Assembly: GCA_003339415.1 (NCBI GenBank)
Contig: PDHQ01000112.1
Span: forward strand, 1 to 64,000
Direction: 5' to 3'
Origin: Ophiocordyceps camponoti-saundersi (nom. inval.)
Taxonomy: Eukaryota > Ascomycota > Sordariomycetes > Hypocreales > Ophiocordycipitaceae
DNA length: 64,000 bases
Shown: positions 1 through 12,537 of the stretch, piece after piece
How positions within the stretch are numbered: the first letter of the stretch is position 1
Layout of the letters: each line of letters starts with the position of its first letter
Position numbers and translations under genes: made by a program
Notes under the pieces: generated by a model
Databases searched by the model: none
What the model was told of the DNA's origin: nothing
What the model saw: the letters and a program-made list of their open reading frames with translations, nothing else

Positions 1-934
<934 letters not shown>

Positions 935-1293
935 TCAAGACACTGTCTCGCCTCCAGACTTCCAGGCACTCACGTGTATGTATGCGAAACCAGGGTGGCA
1001 GACATACAAGACAATCCCCTCAGCACGCCATTCCATCGGCATCTTTCGGCAGAGCGGGCTGAGGTCATCTATAAAGGACGTCCACGGTGACATTCTCTTC
1101 TGCTCGTCGGTATTCGCACCGTCTCGGAACGTCACTCCACAAGGACGGGCAGGGCAAGCTTGTTCTAAGTCGCTCGGCCATGGGCCATCTTGGAGCTCAC
1201 TGCTGCCGCTCCAAGTCACACCCATCTGGGACGCCGGCACTAGATAGGACAGCATGTATAGCATGTCAAGTCCGAATGAACCGCAGAAAATCC

Positions 1294-2670
1294 TCATGCG
1301 GGCGCCGTCTTGGGTGGCCTTGACAGCAAGGCGTCGGCCTTGGCGATGGCGCCGTGCATGTCGTCCTTGTTGTACAGGAACAAGCCTTGGATCGCGGCAG
1401 TGCTGACGTGCCGACCCGACGGCTCGCCTCCTCTCGACCTTCCAAACAGGCCCAAGTCGTCGAGCCGGAGCAGAAACTGCTGCCTCCCGGACCCGTCTGT
1501 GTCGACGTCGCCGTAGAAGCGATCCCACATCAGTCCCGCCTGGTGTCGGCTCGCCTCACCGATCCGGATCATCATATCGACCCGTCCGGGCCGGATGAGC
1601 GCGGGATCCAGACTCTCAATGTGGTTGGTCGTCAGAAAGGCGATGCGTTCTTCGCCGGCCGCTACACCGTCCAGGGCATTGAGGAGACCTGAAAAGGTTA
1701 CGCTAGAGCCCGAATAGCCGTCGGAATCGCGCTGCCGTCGGTTGACAAAGGCGGCGTCGGCATCTTCCAGCAACAGCAAGCTTCGTCGGGGCAGCTTTGT
1801 CAGGAGATAGGCCAGCTTGTCGTCCGTCATGCCCATCTCGCTGAGGTTGATCATGGCGACGGCAAAGTCTAAGTCTCCGGCAAGGGCCTGGATGAAAGAG
1901 CTCTTACCGCCTCCCGGGGGGCCAAAGAGCAAGTAGCCCCTTCGGTAGGGAATGCCCCGCTCGACATACCACTGTTGTCTCGATAGAAAGTCTTTGACGT
2001 CGGCCACGATGGACTCCTTGACGCCCTCGTCCAGGATGACGGATCCGAGCGGGCGCTTCTTCCTCGGGTCACCCAGGAGAGTCCACTCGATACCTCGAGC
2101 CGAGTACACCAAAGTCTTGCCCTCGTTAGCCTCGGCGGCAAGTCGATGCGCTTCGCGAAAAATGTCCTCAAAGGCATGACGGTGAGCCCAAAGCGTCGTG
2201 AGCTGAACAACTTCGTGCGGTTCGCCCGTGTTCATATTGGCCGTACTATGCCTCTCGCGCTTCACAGCAACGTAGGCACTGCCAAATTTGACGAGGTGTC
2301 GGCCATAGCCGGGCTGCAGAAGGAAGTGCGCCTGTGTCGGTCCGCTCGCACCAGGCACCCTTGAGGAGCTCGTCGTTGCCGTTGTCGTTGTGACGGATAA
2401 GTTGTGGATGCGGGTCAGTCGCGAGGCAATGAAGCCAGGCGATTCGCGCGGCTGCGAGAGCCATGCCAGGATCCAGGGGTATGCGGCATCCTGCTTGCTA
2501 ATTTCCACGTTGATGAGCAGACGTCGACGGGCGGCACCGATGGCCGCGAGAGCCCCTTTGCGGGCGAAGGCGGCGGCGGCGCCCAGTGAGGCCAAGCCAA
2601 CACCGCCGGCGAAGAGCGGGTTGTCAAAGAGGGCATCCAGTCCTAGAAGGGAGGGCGACGAAGTTGCCAT
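1294..2670 (-). CDS. bcs1: Mitochondrial AAA-ATPase chaperone, BCS1 family
   Basis: A single uninterrupted 458-codon frame. BCS1 is an inner-membrane AAA protein that inserts the Rieske iron-sulfur protein into respiratory complex III. Visible here are an N-terminal hydrophobic segment (about residues 18-37, the usual single membrane span), the BCS1-specific N-terminal domain, then the AAA module: Walker A GPPGGGKS (250-257), the Walker B stretch ending EDADA (about 302-306), NALDGV (331-336), sensor-1 TTNH (347-350) and the arginine-finger segment ALIRPGRVD (357-365). The length is typical of the family (yeast about 456). The ATG at 2668-2670 gives the expected start, with the hydrophobic segment close behind. 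The gene is divergent from the aldolase gene across a 1-kb spacer. The fungal BCS1 family is expanded and some members act elsewhere, so orthology to yeast Bcs1 is likely but not proven. Confidence 0.9.
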   Translation of the reverse strand: MATSSPSLLGLDALFDNPLFAGGVGLASLGAAAAFARKGALAAIGAARRRLLINVEISKQDAAYPWILAWLSQPRESPGFIASRLTRIHNLSVTTTTATTSSSRVPGASGPTQAHFLLQPGYGRHLVKFGSAYVAVKRERHSTANMNTGEPHEVVQLTTLWAHRHAFEDIFREAHRLAAEANEGKTLVYSARGIEWTLLGDPRKKRPLGSVILDEGVKESIVADVKDFLSRQQWYVERGIPYRRGYLLFGPPGGGKSSFIQALAGDLDFAVAMINLSEMGMTDDKLAYLLTKLPRRSLLLLEDADAAFVNRRQRDSDGYSGSSVTFSGLLNALDGVAAGEERIAFLTTNHIESLDPALIRPGRVDMMIRIGEASRHQAGLMWDRFYGDVDTDGSGRQQFLLRLDDLGLFGRSRGGEPSGRHVSTAAIQGLFLYNKDDMHGAIAKADALLSRPPKTAPA

Positions 2671-3690
2671 CTGAGGGGGCCCTGATTATTCCCCCCTCTA
2701 CGGAGTACCCCTTGCGCTTTGAGATTCGGCTGGTTTGCAGGTCACCTGACGATAGGTGGGATGTGCAGCCTTCACCTCATTAGTAATCTTGTAGCGTGCG
2801 GAAGACTTTCACGGCAGCTTTGCTAGGTACCTATGTACAGCTCCAAAAGCCTCCCTCCCAATGAGGGTTAGCTGTTGGACGTGACGTGACGAAAAGGTAG
2901 GCAGAAAGAGTCGGCTTTGCATCTGCTTGCGTGCGTCGTTTCCGTATGTTTCCGGTCCCTCGTCAGGCGAGTTCATCGGTTGGGTACGGGATGAAAGTGA
3001 ACGAAGCCCCGCCAGTCTCCGCCCACCTCCTCCTCCTCCTCCTCCTCCTCCTCTCCGCTCCCCTCTATTACTTACCTATACATGCATAAAGTTGTAATGC
3101 TGCTCTGCTCTCTGTGTTCCTCATCTTCCAATTACTTCCTGCCGCTTACATACATACAATCGCCAAAGTCCAGCTTCGTCTGCTCCCTCAGCCTCATCAG
3201 CATCGCCCAAGATCTGTTTCTCACTGTGCATGTAAGTGCCGTAAGCCCAGCTTTCCAATTCCACCCCTCCTCTCAGCCGAGCCCGCGTGTAAGCCCTGCC
3301 TATGCACCCCTCGCTCGCCCGGTTGCGGCTACAAGAACCAATTGACCGAAGCCAAACGTCAATCATACGGCTTGTCTCGTCTCATGCAAGTCTTTCTTCC
3401 ATCGATTCACCACTGTCTTCAACCCATCAGCCTTGAAAGGCCAGTGGTCTTTCCTTCAATAGCAGCAGACGGTTCACGGGAAAAAAAAAACTACCCCTTG
3501 CGGCGCAAATTTGCTCCCTCGAAAAATCGCCTGATAACGATAAGACCTATCTATCTCTCTCAACAGCTTCCCTGCCCCGCGCTCCCTGGCTCTCCCACGT
3601 CTCCTTCACAAACACAGGCCGCCTCATAACTGACCGATCACAGAAGGAAATACACTTCTCTTACGCTACTTTCAAGACCAGTATCGCGAA
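2671..3690. promoter_or_regulatory. Divergent promoter region, bcs1 / aldolase
   Basis: One kilobase of non-coding DNA between two divergent start codons. It has a (CCT)n run at about 3,026-3,053 and extended pyrimidine-rich tracts between about 3,100 and 3,640, typical of the 5' flank of a strongly expressed fungal glycolytic gene. An A10 run sits near 3,481. No specific factor site can be named with confidence. A 5'-UTR intron for the aldolase is possible but not demonstrated. Confidence 0.5.
3026..3053. repeat. (CCT)n trinucleotide repeat
   Basis: About nine tandem CCT units in the bcs1/aldolase spacer. It is non-coding in the models given here. Confidence 0.85.
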
Positions 3691-5068
3691 ATGGGTGTCA
3701 CTAGTGTTCTGAACCGCAAGTCGGGCGTCATTGTTGGCGACGATGTCCTCCGGCTCTTCGAGTATGCTCGCGAGAAGAAGTTTGCCATTCCCGCAGTCGT
3801 GAGTAGCCCTTCATCACCAGACGAAGAAAAAGAGGGACAAGCAGGAGACTGACGTTGTTTCTCCTCCCCTCCCCTCCGTCATATCTACTAGAACGTCACT
3901 TCCTCCTCTACCGTCGTTGCTGCTCTCGAGGCAGCTCGCGATGCCAAGGCACCCATGATTTTGCAAATCTCGCAGGGCGGCGCCGCCTACTTCGCCGGCA
4001 AGGTAACAAAGCCTCCCCATCTCCCTCCCGACACCCCCGAGACTCTCTTCCGTGGCCCACTCACGAATAGCGATGGCTTAGGGCGTCAGCAACACCGACC
4101 AAGCCGCCTCCATCGCCGGCTCCATAGCTGGTGCACATTACATCCGCTCCATCGCGCCGGCGTATGGCATCCCCATCGTCTTGCACACCGACCACTGCGC
4201 CAAGAAACTTCTCCCTTGGCTCGACGGCATGCTCGATGCCGACGAGGCTCACTTCAAGGCGCACGGCGAACCCCTCTTCAGTTCCCACATGATTGACCTG
4301 TCCGAGGAGCCCGTCAAGTACAACATCGAGACCACCGCCGCCTACCTCAAGCGCGTCGCACCAATGAAGCAGTGGCTCGAGATGGAAATTGGCATCACCG
4401 GCGGCGAGGAGGACGGTGTCAACAACGAGGACGTCGACAACAACTCGCTCTACACCCAGCCCGAGGACATCCTCGACATCTACAAGGCCCTGTCTCCCAT
4501 CTCGCCTTACTTCTCCATCGCGGCCGGCTTTGGAAACGTCCACGGCGTCTACAAGCCGGGCAACGTCCGCCTGCACCCGGAGCTGCTCGGCAAGCACCAG
4601 GCCCACGTCAAGGCCGCTATCGGCTCCAAGGACGACAAGCCCGTCTTCTTCGTCTTCCATGGCGGCTCTGGTTCTTCCAAGCAGGAGTACCTCGACGCCA
4701 TTGGCCATGGCGTCGTCAAGGTCAACATGGACACCGACATGCAGTTTGCTTACATGACGGGCATCCGCGACTACATGCTCAACAAGAAGGACTACCTCAT
4801 GAAGGCCGTGGGCAACCCGGATGGTGAGGACAAGCCCAATAAGAAGTTCTTCGACGTAAGTTTTTTTTTTCTTCACCTTTCCCATGTCTCTGGTCTTTTT
4901 TTTGTTCTTTCGTCGTCCTTTGGTACAACACACGAGTGATGGTGTGATACGCGAGGCTGACAATTGGCACAATCACAGCCCCGTGTCTGGGTCCGCGAGG
5001 GCGAGAAGACCATGGCAACCCGCGTCAGCGAGGCTCTCAAGGACTTCAATTGTGCTGGCCAGGTGTAG
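3691..5068 (+). CDS. fba1: Fructose-bisphosphate aldolase, class II
   Basis: Four exons: 3691-3798, 3892-4002, 4082-4855 and 4979-5068, joining in frame to 360 residues, the usual length for fungal class II aldolases. It cleaves fructose-1,6-bisphosphate to dihydroxyacetone phosphate and glyceraldehyde-3-phosphate in the cytosol and is zinc dependent. Visible residues are HTDHC with Asp110 and His111 (the acid/zinc pair of the family), the loop MEIGITGGEEDG, GFGNVHG with zinc ligand His at about 227, and VFHGGSGS with His at about 266. The introns are 93, 79 and 123 nt with GT...AG ends. The start ATG follows a pyrimidine-rich leader and opens MGVTSVLNRKSGV, matching the family N-terminus. 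The last exon encodes the conserved tail ending in GQV. A long frame running through the third intron is not the real C-terminus. Confidence 0.97.
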
Positions 5069-5565
5069 CTTTACCCTCGGATCACGAGAGTCGCATATTC
5101 CGACTACGCATCGTATAATATCAATGGTACAAAAAAATTCACTTGTATTGAAAACAAAGAACCCGAGAAAAAGGCCCTTGTCTGAAGCTGTTCATGGGAG
5201 ATGGTTCTGGGTGAGTTTTGTGGTCAAACGAGGTCTTAAGCTTTGCAACGGCGATGCTGTGACCGAGCGAAAGCACAAAGTCAGACTCAAAACGGTCCTG
5301 TTTTGCCTGACAGAAGCGACGCCGAATCGCATATATGCCGTATCCGTGCGGATACAGGGTGCACAATGTAGTTGAATCATCCACTCTTTCCCATGCATTG
5401 TCGCCCAAGGCCGAAGTCGGGAGTCAAACAAAACAAAAACACAGTGCAGCCTTTCTTCTCAGTCAATGACGACCTCGGCCAGCGTGATAACCGACATACA
5501 TACACACATACCTCCTATACAGCAAAACGAAAAAGAAAAAAGAAGAAGAAAAGATGGGAATACAT
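5069..5565. other. Convergent 3' spacer between aldolase and OSBP genes
   Basis: About 500 bases separating two convergent stop codons. It contains A-rich stretches suited to 3' ends on both strands (for example around 5,480 and 5,520-5,550). No gene or RNA is recognised. Confidence 0.5.
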
Positions 5566-6889
5566 TCATTGTCCGAGGAGCTCTTGCTCCAGCTTCTTGA
5601 TGTCCTCGCCGCTGAGCTGCTGAGCGTCGGCCCGAGCCGCCTTTTCGGCGTCAAAACGCCAGAGACCGCCCGTCTTGTTCTGCTCGCCGTCCAGCGGCAC
5701 GCCGGCGGCCTTGCCCAACTCTTGAAGGGTTGCGTCATCGCCGACGCATGCGCTAAAGAACCGCCGCTCCCATACTCGATCCTCCGTCTTCTCCTTGGTG
5801 CGCATGTTCCGCTGCGCCTGCTCGATCTTGCCCTTCTCGGCCGAAACGGCCTCCATGTCTCCCTTCTGGATGGCCTCGGCCACCTTGGCCCAGGCGCGGC
5901 GGGATTCGAGCGGATGCTGCTTCTCCAGCGGAGCCACCCGCAACTCGGTCTGTGCCGTCCCCACGGCGTCGTAGACTTCAACCAGCGTCGATTTCGAGTT
6001 CTTCTTGATGGGACCTTGGTAAATTTCGAATTCTTTGGTCCACTGACCTGTTATGTTGTAGAGGACATCTTTTTCCTTGTCCGTTGGGTGGACAACGGCT
6101 GTGACGCTGTTCTTCTTGCCGGACAACCAGCCTCTACCGCTGTAGTCGATCTTGGCCGTGAACCCGCTTGAGCTGGCGATTGTGCTGGTACCGTCAAGCT
6201 CTACAAAGGGAGTGCCGAAGATGAGGCCTTCGATGTGCAGGGAGGGTAGGGTGATGAGATAGCGCTCTTCCTGCTTCTTGTCGCCGGAGCCGATGGGCAA
6301 GGTAAGGACTGCATGGCCAATCTGCTTGACGATAATAGTGCTCTTGAAAGTGGCTTTTTGGGCATTGTAGCCTTGAAGTTGAACCCCCGTTTTGCGATTG
6401 CGGATACAGTAGGCCGTCGCGGGTGGGTGGTGGCTGACCTGCTCAGAGACGAGCGTCGTCTCGCCGGTGTCGTCGGTCCAGGAGCCGAGGAACAACTCGC
6501 CGAGAAAAGGGTTCAGTGGTTTCTTCTCGTTGCCGAACTGCTCGCTGCGGCTGGCATACTGGTGCTTGAGCGTGGACAGAAACCACTTGAGAACGAGGAC
6601 GGCGCGTTTGGCGGGGTCTCGCTCTGCCGCGGGGGCCGTGAGAATAGAGGGATGCGTGGCCCAGTAAGAGGAAAACTCGGTCAGAGACTGCGACGACAAT
6701 ATGAAGGGCGGCGCCGTGAGGGAGGACAGGTCTCCATTAAAGGACGCGATAGACTGTGGCGTCGTGAGCGAACGCTTTTCTTTGATACCTTCGTCCCTGG
6801 GTAGGGGTCCCTTGAGTAAGTGTACCGACCTTGAGAAAGGCAGACCAAGTGCTGCTGCTTCCGCCTGGAGGTGCGGCTCCAGACGACAT
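5566..6889 (-). CDS. kes1: Oxysterol-binding protein, Kes1/Osh4 type
   Basis: Two exons on the minus strand, 6889-6830 and 6753-5566, separated by a 76-nt intron (6829-6754), give 415 residues. The family exchanges sterol for phosphatidylinositol-4-phosphate between membranes, and the short, single-domain Kes1/Osh4 class (yeast 434) is the match. Visible are the lid-region N-terminus (STWSAFLK joined to SIASFNGDLSSLTAPPFIL), the KPLNPFLGE motif (about 98-106) and the diagnostic EQVSHHPP (about 124-131). The reading frame after the intron has no early ATG; the first in-frame start-like codon inside it is TTG at 6699, which would delete the lid. The ATG at 6887-6889 plus the intron restores the conserved N-terminus and is preferred. 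The intron donor is GTCGGT, weaker than the consensus. The gene is divergent from the MIX23-like gene. Confidence 0.92.
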
Positions 6890-7624
6890 GACGAATGCGA
6901 GATGGCCTTGAGGCGTGAGGTGAGGCGTGAGGGGGTGATGGGTCGTGGAGCGAAGGGTGGGGGAGGGGTATCAATGCGGTACCCTCCGCGCGAACCCTGA
7001 AGCGAGGATACGAACGATCAACGTCTGTCGAAGACACAAGACAGAGAGACACGTGTGTGGCTGGCCGATCGAAGTATGTAGGGAGGGGGGAGGGGGAGGG
7101 GCGAGGACAGGGCGGATATTGGCCACCTTCGGTACCGAGGTAGGTGGTAGGTAGGTAGAGAAATCCTACCAATACATATATGATGTAAAGGTAACCCTCG
7201 TTCCTTGCAACCTTGACAGTGGAGAGGAAGACCTTTTTCGAGATCAGCGAGGTGGTGACTTTGGAATCAGATCGACTGCCGATCTTAGTAAGAGAAAGCT
7301 TTTGGCTCTGGCTGGAGGAGTGTGACGCCCTGTTAGTGCCTTAGCAGATGATGGGACAACACATGCCACGGAGAGATACCACGTTATGCGGGGTCGCCTC
7401 CCCAGTGCCGGTCTACCATCGGCTACTACAAGCAAATATCACGGCGGCGAAGGGAAAAAACACATCCACCTCCATCAGATTACCATCCCTTTTTGTCGCA
7501 ACGGAGATCCGTTGTTGCACCGCCGCAGATCCGTGGCATGTCGTCCGCCTCGTCACCCGCAAAGACAAAGAGCGGCTGGTTTTTCGCCCAGCGTAGCAGC
7601 AGTCCGCCGCCATCGCCGCAGAAG
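6890..7624. promoter_or_regulatory. Divergent promoter region, kes1 / mix23
   Basis: About 735 bases between divergent starts, with G-rich runs (near 6,956-6,967 and 7,081-7,104) and a GGTAGGTAGGTAG stretch near 7,140-7,160. Frames across it have no recognisable protein similarity. The last 87 bases could instead be coding if mix23 starts at 7538. Confidence 0.45.
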
Positions 7625-8266
7625 ATGACCCAGATTCCCGAACGATCACGCTTGACGCCACAATTCTGCTTCTCCTCAGGGACGCTGCGTGGTGTGTAGC
7701 CCGTCTTACGAAGAGTCTTCATTTACGTCCAAGCTCATCTGGTGACAGACTTTTTGCGACTCTCCAGATCCTCCATCGACGACCCCATCTCGCAGAACCT
7801 CAATGCGCTCTTGACGCCGTCGCAAAAGGGCTTCGATCCGGATTCCACCTCTCAGCGGACGTTGCCGCGCAGAATCGGCCGTCCCGCTTGTCGATCGTAC
7901 TGCGAATCCGTCCTCTTTCCGGCCTGGCAAGCGAGGACCGAGGTGCTTGACTACTGTGCTCTCATTGCCACCAGCCCCGATCCCGACGACCCCGAAGCCG
8001 CGATTCGCGATGTTGAGAAACAAAAGGACCGACAGCGGGTGGTGGATGAACGGCTGGATCCGTATTCTGGCAGGTTCTTCCCGCGCGAGGCCCGTACACA
8101 GGCGCTAGCCATGCTTATCCGCCAGGAACGCGACGTCGAGAAGATCGTAAGGACACAGACGTGGAACGTGGTTCAGCAGCGGTGCGCGGTGGTAGGTGAA
8201 GACTACGAGGACGCCGTCAAGAGATGGCGAGCATCCGGCATTAGCCGGCGATCACAGCCGACATGA
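7625..8266 (+). CDS. mix23: MIX23/Cid2-like mitochondrial protein
   Basis: Two exons, 7625-7691 and 7749-8266, with a 57-nt intron (GTGTGT...ACAG), give 194 residues. The joined N-terminus reads LTPQFCFSSGTLRDFLRLSR, followed by SSIDDPISQNLNAL, a cysteine-containing segment CRSYCESV...LDYC, and a C-terminal ERDVEKIVRTQTWNVVQQRC. This order matches the CCDC58/MIX23 family (also called Cid2, caffeine-induced death protein 2), whose characterised members are small cysteine-motif proteins of the mitochondrial intermembrane space. Exon 2 alone opens only with GTG at 7742, so it needs the upstream exon. An in-frame ATG at 7538 would add 29 residues; 7625 has the better start context (A at -3). Exact function in this organism is unknown. 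Confidence 0.85.
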
Positions 8267-9034
8267 ATCCAGGATGCTCAATGGGTATTAGGTACTACTA
8301 GGTATTAAGGTACGTAGGAATCTGGATAGATCGCCAGTACCTTTGTAAGAAGTAGGTAGATACACAGATACAGCATGCATCGGCATCGTCTTTCTCTGCC
8401 TACTACCTAGGTACTCTCGTGTCTGAATGGTAAGTAAGTGTGAAGTGCATCAGGAGCGTCTTGGCAAGCTCGAGAGGTAGGGACGGGAGTTTTCGTCGAT
8501 GTCATCTCATGGCACAGAGTGCTTAAATAAGCAATCACCGTGTTCGAACTTGGAAGTGGCAAGACTTTCTTTTACCCCGGATTTGAGAGCTCTAGGACTC
8601 TCTGAAGTACTGCGACACAGTACGGAACGGCAGGTGTCAGGCCTTTAGACGAATAGTAGAGAACATACTCAGCTGGGCAGCTAATGAAGTTGACTTAGTG
8701 TCTTCCTATCTACCGCCACAGTCGATCCACGTAGGCGCACAGTACGTAGCAGCACCGCTAATACCTTTTCCTTCTCCCTCTCCCAACCTCAGCCTCGAGG
8801 TAGCGGAAAGGGATTTTCCGGCTTCAGCTTCGGACCAAAGGTCCAAAAAAAAAACCAACGAGGGATACAGGTATCCAAATCCTCGGCTCGTCTGCACTCA
8901 CCCTCCACCAGTCCGTCACTGTGCCTTGTCCGTCTTCAACAGGGTGTCAAGACCTGTAGCGCCGGGCCTTCTACCGGGCCTCCGATTCGGTTTTGGATCG
9001 GACCTCCGACTCGGCCTAGCCGTCGCTCTCTACG
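8267..9034. other. Intergenic spacer, no gene seen
   Basis: Contains the mix23 3' flank with TAGGTA-type repeats (8,290-8,420) and the NAA15 promoter/leader with pyrimidine-rich tracts (8,760-8,800). Frames within it look random. No RNA gene is recognised. Confidence 0.5.
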
Positions 9035-11637
9035 ATGCCGCAGACGCTCAGCCCCAAGGAGGCGGCCAACTTCCGCGCCGTCATCCGCAGCTATGAGGAC
9101 AAGCAATACAAACGCGGCCTGAAGACGGCCGACCTCATCCTGAAGAAGCATCCCAAGCATGGCGACACAATGGCCATGAAGGCCCTGATCTTAAATAGCC
9201 AAGGCAAGACGGGCGAGGCCTTTGCCCTTGCCAAGGATGCCCTAAAGGCAGACATGAAATCACACATCTGCTGGCACGTCTATGGACTCCTGTATCGTGC
9301 CAACAAGAACTTCGAGGAGGCCATCAAGGCCTACAAGTTTGCCCTCAAGCTTGAGCCCGAATCGCCTCAGATTCAACGGGACCTGGCCATCCTCCAGATC
9401 CAGATGCGTGACTACGCCGGATACATACAAAGCCGAAATGCCATGCTCCAGGCTCGGCCGCAGCTACGCCAGAGCTGGACTGCCCTCGCCATTGCCCACC
9501 ATCTTTCTGGCAACTTGACCGAGGCGGAAAACGTCCTCACCACTTACGAGGGCACCCTCAAGACGACACCGCCTCGAAACGACATAGAACACTCCGAGGC
9601 CGTCATGTACATGAACTCCTTGATAGTCGAACAGGGCGAATACCAGCGGGCCTTGGATCACCTCGACCGTGCTGCCAAGCACAACCTGGATCGGTTGGCC
9701 GTCATGGAGACCCGGGCCTATTTGCTCGCTAAGTTGGGTCTAGACGGAGAAGCCGCCAAGGCTTATCGCGCATTACTTGATCGCAACCCGGAGCACCCTG
9801 CTTATTACGAGAGCCTGATAGCCGTAATGCACATCCCGCAAGCCGATCTCAAGGCGCGCAAGGCCATCTACGACGAGTACGTGCGAAAGGCACCCCGCGG
9901 CGACGCTGCCCGACGCCTGCCTCTCGACTTTTTGCAAGGTAAGTAACCAAACGATTGCTTCACGTGCCGATTAGGGCGACTGCTGATCATCGGATCGGTT
10001 TGCAGGAAACGAATTTCGGCAGGCGGCCAAGGATTATTTGACCCTCATGCTGGACAAAGGCGTGCCTTCGACATTTGCAAACCTGAAGCACCTCTACGCG
10101 GAAGAGGACAAGAAGAACACTCTGAGGGAGCAGGCTGAGGCATATCTCGCATCGCAATCAACGGACTCGTCGAGCAGGGACAAGGGCGAGGCTGCCGCGC
10201 TGTACTACCTCGCGCAACACTACAACTACCACCTCAGCCGAGATCTGGACAAGGCGACCGAGTACACAAATCGAGCCATCGAAAAGGACCCCAAGAGCGT
10301 TGACTTTCACATGACAAGGGCCAGAATATTAAAGCACCGCGGCAACCTTCAAGGGGCATCCGAGGCCATGGACTACGCGCGAACGCTGGATCTCAGAGAC
10401 CGATACATCAACAGCAAGGCGGCCAAGTATCAGCTGCGAAACAACGAGAACGACCGGGCGCTCAAGACGGTGGGCTTGTTCACGAGGGCCGAGACTGCGG
10501 GCGGACCGCTGGCAGACCTCCTGGACATGCAGTGTGTCTGGTACCTAACCGAAGACGGCGAGGCACACGCGCGGCGAGGAAACGTGGGCCTTGCCCTTAA
10601 GCGCTTTCTCGCAGTCGCCAACATCTTTGACGTTTGGCAAGAGGACCAGTTCGACTTTCATAGCTTCTCCCTCCGTAAGGGCCAAGTCCGAGCCTACGTG
10701 GACATGATGCGTTGGGAGGACCACGTTCGAGACCACCCGTTCTACTCGCGAGCCGCCCTGGGCGGCATCGGCGTCTACCTCAAGATGGCCGACAAGGCGG
10801 CTCTGGCGGCTGCGTCTGCGGCCAACGGCACCAACGGAGGCGAGGCGGCCGACGATGAGGACGCGCTGGCGAAGAAAAAGGCGGCTAAGAAAGCCAAAAA
10901 GGAGCTGCAGCGTTTAGAGCGAGAGGCGGCGGAGAAGCAGGCGAAGCAAGACCCCAACAAGGCAGGCGAGACCAAGAAAACAGACGACGACCCGCTGGGC
11001 CTGAAGCTGGCGGCGACCACGGATCCGCTCGGAGAGGCGATGAAGCTCCTGGGACCGTTGCTGCAGGCGTGCCCGAAGAGCATCGAGGCTCAGATGACAG
11101 GTTTCGAAGTTTACATGCAGCGCAGTAAGTGGCGACATGGGGAGCTGTGGCCGCATTGATAAGGGAGCTGACGACGAGCGAACAGGAAAGTACTTGTTGG
11201 CCCTGCGATGTCTCAAGGCGGCCCTCGCCCTTGACCCCGACCATCCCGGCCTGCCGGAGCAGGTGGTCAGCTTCCAGACGATGCTGGAGACGAAATCGGA
11301 GGACGTGACAGCTAGAATCAAGGACGTGTTACGTGCCGAGTTCATGGCGCTAGACTCGGCAGGCGGCGACGCGCGCAAGTACGTCGAAGCATTCCGGCGC
11401 CGTCATGCGGACAGTCAGAGGCACGCGTTGTCGGCCGTGGCGGCGAAGCGACTAATCCCCGGCTCAGACGTTGACGGATGCGAGAAGGAAGCGACGGCAC
11501 TTCTGGACATGCCGGGTTCGACGGCGGAGGATGCAGTGAAGCTACTAGAGGCGTTCCGCGGGTGGAGAAGCAGTAAGGTGTCGGCGTTGAAGCAGGCGGC
11601 GCAGGCCAAGTGGCCCGATGTAACGAGGCTTGCCTGA
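9035..11637 (+). CDS. naa15: N-terminal acetyltransferase A auxiliary subunit (NAA15/Nat1)
   Basis: Three exons, 9035-9938, 10006-11124 and 11186-11637, with 67- and 61-nt introns, give 824 residues. NAA15 is the ribosome-anchoring scaffold of the NatA complex. It holds the catalytic NAA10 subunit and co-translationally acetylates Ser/Ala/Thr/Gly N-termini after Met removal. The frame opens MPQTLSPKEAANFRAVIRSY, followed by helical TPR-like repeats through most of the protein (for example KHPKHGDTMAMKALILNSQG and ALKLEPESPQIQRDLAILQ). A Lys/Glu-rich charged segment near residues 590-630 is characteristic of this family. The length agrees with fungal and animal NAA15 (about 830-870). Both splice junctions restore conserved sequence (DFLQ|GNEFRQA and MQR|RKYLLALRCLKAA). 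It lies upstream of the LCB kinase in the same direction, with no functional link evident. Confidence 0.95.
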
Positions 11638-12537
11638 GGATAGAGGAAGAACTTCGGCGCGACCTTTTCTTCTTGTTTAAGCGTCCAAAGAACGACTTTT
11701 GGCGGAGGTGCAGGAGATGAAGGAGTCGTGAGATTCCGGCCTGGCGTTATTTTTTACGGCCGTGAAGAGAAGAGAGGGCAAAGACGAGACGACGAGCGCA
11801 GGTTCATATCTACTATAAGCGGGCAGTTAGGTCGGTGGTTGAAATAGTTGAAGCGGCAAGCCTTATGATAGATTAGCAGGCTGATGATGGTAGTGATGAT
11901 GGTAGTGGGCCTATATGACCTGGACTCCTACCGAGTCCCTACCGAGGTAGGGACTTATGCTGGTTGGTAGGACCGTGGTAGGTAGAATGTCAAACTTGTA
12001 TCAGGTTACATACCTAGGTACGGATAGGTGCACGTGCCAGGAAGTGAAAGGCCATGGACGGGTGAAGAAGCAGCATCCCTGGATTCATCGTCAGCCGGAA
12101 AGGGCTAGCCAGTGTCTTGAACATCCTCTTTCCCCTTCCCCCCCCTTTTCCTCCTTCCCTTTCACCCCCTTCCACTATCCCCTCGATGCAATGCATGCTT
12201 TCGACTCCTCGAGTCAGGCCAAGGGGAAGGCATGTGTTTTCAGCGTAACGGAAGAGCCTCTCGTACTCTCTCCCTCGGACATCAGACACGACCAGGGCTA
12301 CTACCCTGAAGAGAAAGAAAAAATAACGTTCATAACAACATCAAAGAGGTCGTATTAATTCCAGGGGTGAAATCGGGGAGAAGCCAGCTCAGCTCTCAGC
12401 CTTAACCGAGGCCAAAACAAAGAGGAAAGGAAACGCGAGCTTCGTTCTTCGGTTCTCTTCAGCCTAAGGGAGAAGAAGAAGAGTTCCTCCATCCGCGTTA
12501 CACCTCAAATACGGTGTCGTTTCATCTTTCTTCTTCC
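11638..12537. other. Intergenic spacer, no gene seen
   Basis: Holds the NAA15 3' flank and the promoter/leader of the LCB kinase. Features are a GATGATGGTAGTGATGATGG stretch near 11,882, TACCGAGGTAGG-type repeats at 11,925-12,025 and a C/T-rich block near 12,128-12,175. A 133-codon frame starting at 11957 is not protein-like. Confidence 0.5.

Noticed and set aside
935..1528. 197-codon minus frame overlapping the 3' part of bcs1
   Set aside because: It is out of frame with a well-supported gene, rich in Arg/Ala as expected of a shadow frame, and resembles no family.
4181..4939. Aldolase ORF read without its third intron or its N-terminal exons
   Set aside because: It starts inside the protein and ends in intron sequence (FFFLHLSHVSG). 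The four-exon model gives the correct family length and tail.
4061..4972. 303-codon minus frame opposite the aldolase gene
   Set aside because: Antisense shadow created by the strong codon bias of the aldolase exon; Val/Leu/Asp-rich with no domain.
11957..12358. 133-codon plus frame in the NAA15/LCB kinase spacer
   Set aside because: Composed of TACCTAGG-type repeat and C/T tract translation, with no conserved features and no gene-like context.
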